From Alphaproteobacteria bacterium UBA1908 (GTDB lineage: Bacteria > Pseudomonadota > Alphaproteobacteria > Caedimonadales > UBA1908), in contig DDGG01000003.1 of NCBI GenBank assembly GCA_002337525.1, positions 94,013 through 128,171 of the forward strand: a stretch of 34,159 nt of DNA, read 5' to 3'. A program made the position numbers and the translations under genes. Below, piece after piece: positions 34,007 to 34,159 of the stretch (position 1 is the stretch's first letter; the number at the start of each line of letters is the position of its first letter). A model generated the notes under the pieces. The model had not been told where the DNA came from. It was given only the letters and a program-made list of their open reading frames with translations, and ran no database searches.

Positions 34007-34042
34007 TATTATAGACTCCTGATTTAATATTGTCCCTGTCAT

Positions 34043-34159
34043 CGTTGTGAACCTTGCAAAGGCAAGGTCTGGCAGTCTGGATCCCGACGTTTGGTGGCTT
34101 TACCATGGCGACACAGGTCGTGTGGATCGTTACGTCGACCTTCGGTCTCCTCACGATGA
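34043..34159. other. GC-rich unexplained edge with a hairpin
   Basis: The last 99 bases contain 57 G/C by my count, far above the rest of the window. A perfect hairpin ACCTTGC-AAAG-GCAAGGT lies at 34051-34068. Several frames are open on both strands to the window end, so it may be the edge of another gene or of a mobile or repeat element. I cannot name it. Confidence 0.3.

Noticed and set aside
33918..34154. 78-codon minus-strand frame at the right edge
   Set aside because: It overlaps the CxxC protein gene in another frame and has no recognisable sequence; probably a by-product of the GC-rich edge.

Overview
The window reads as chromosomal DNA of a moderately AT-rich alphaproteobacterium, most likely a host-associated (Holosporales/Rickettsiales-like) lineage. 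The evidence is an F1-ATPase operon in the alphaproteobacterial order atpH-A-G-D-C with no Fo genes attached, a recA-alaS neighbourhood, an RpoH-type sigma factor, a short PutA without a DNA-binding domain, very large secreted proteins, an NB-ARC/TPR protein, and what looks like a decayed hemB. The lineage is inferred from gene content; nothing was searched.

Layout. (1) 3-281: 3' end of a trypsin-like serine protease. (2) 465-6238: atpHAGDC, followed 11 bp later by an LD-carboxypeptidase with a TTG start. (3) 6305-6463: minus-strand remnant resembling the C-terminus of HemB. (4) 6628-8137: a Bax-inhibitor-1 family membrane protein with a strong terminator, then a GntR/FCD regulator. (5) 8273-19994: two probably co-transcribed genes for secreted proteins, a 839-residue protein with leucine-rich-repeat-like segments and a 3048-residue exoprotein with FHA-like beta-solenoid sequence and an unusual C-terminal region. 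(6) 20072-24689, minus strand: alaS, recA and sodB, with large stem-loops after the giant gene, after recA and after sodB. (7) 24976-26329: rpoH and a small Ala/Lys/Glu-rich lipoprotein, ending in two tandem terminators. (8) 26472-29930: a divergent pair of LuxR-type HTH genes. One is a short HTH protein; the other is a 971-residue HTH / hydrophobic segment / NB-ARC / TPR protein in visibly AT-richer DNA. (9) 29931-30234: an intergenic stretch with palindromes and a possible 36-residue minus-strand peptide. (10) 30235-33345: bifunctional proline dehydrogenase / P5C dehydrogenase. (11) 33416-34006, minus strand: a small CxxC protein with a coiled-coil tail. (12) 34043-34159: an unexplained GC-rich edge.

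How the parts fit. The atp, alaS, recA, sodB, rpoH and putA genes are housekeeping: energy, translation, repair, oxidative stress, heat shock and proline catabolism. The accessory material is concentrated in 8.2-20.0 kb (secreted surface or effector-like proteins behind a TTGACA promoter and a GntR gene) and 26.4-30.2 kb (the STAND-type NTPase locus). The second locus is the best candidate for an undescribed system. A LuxR-type DNA-binding domain, a membrane-like segment, an NB-ARC switch and about nine TPRs sit in one polypeptide, divergent from a short LuxR-type HTH protein.
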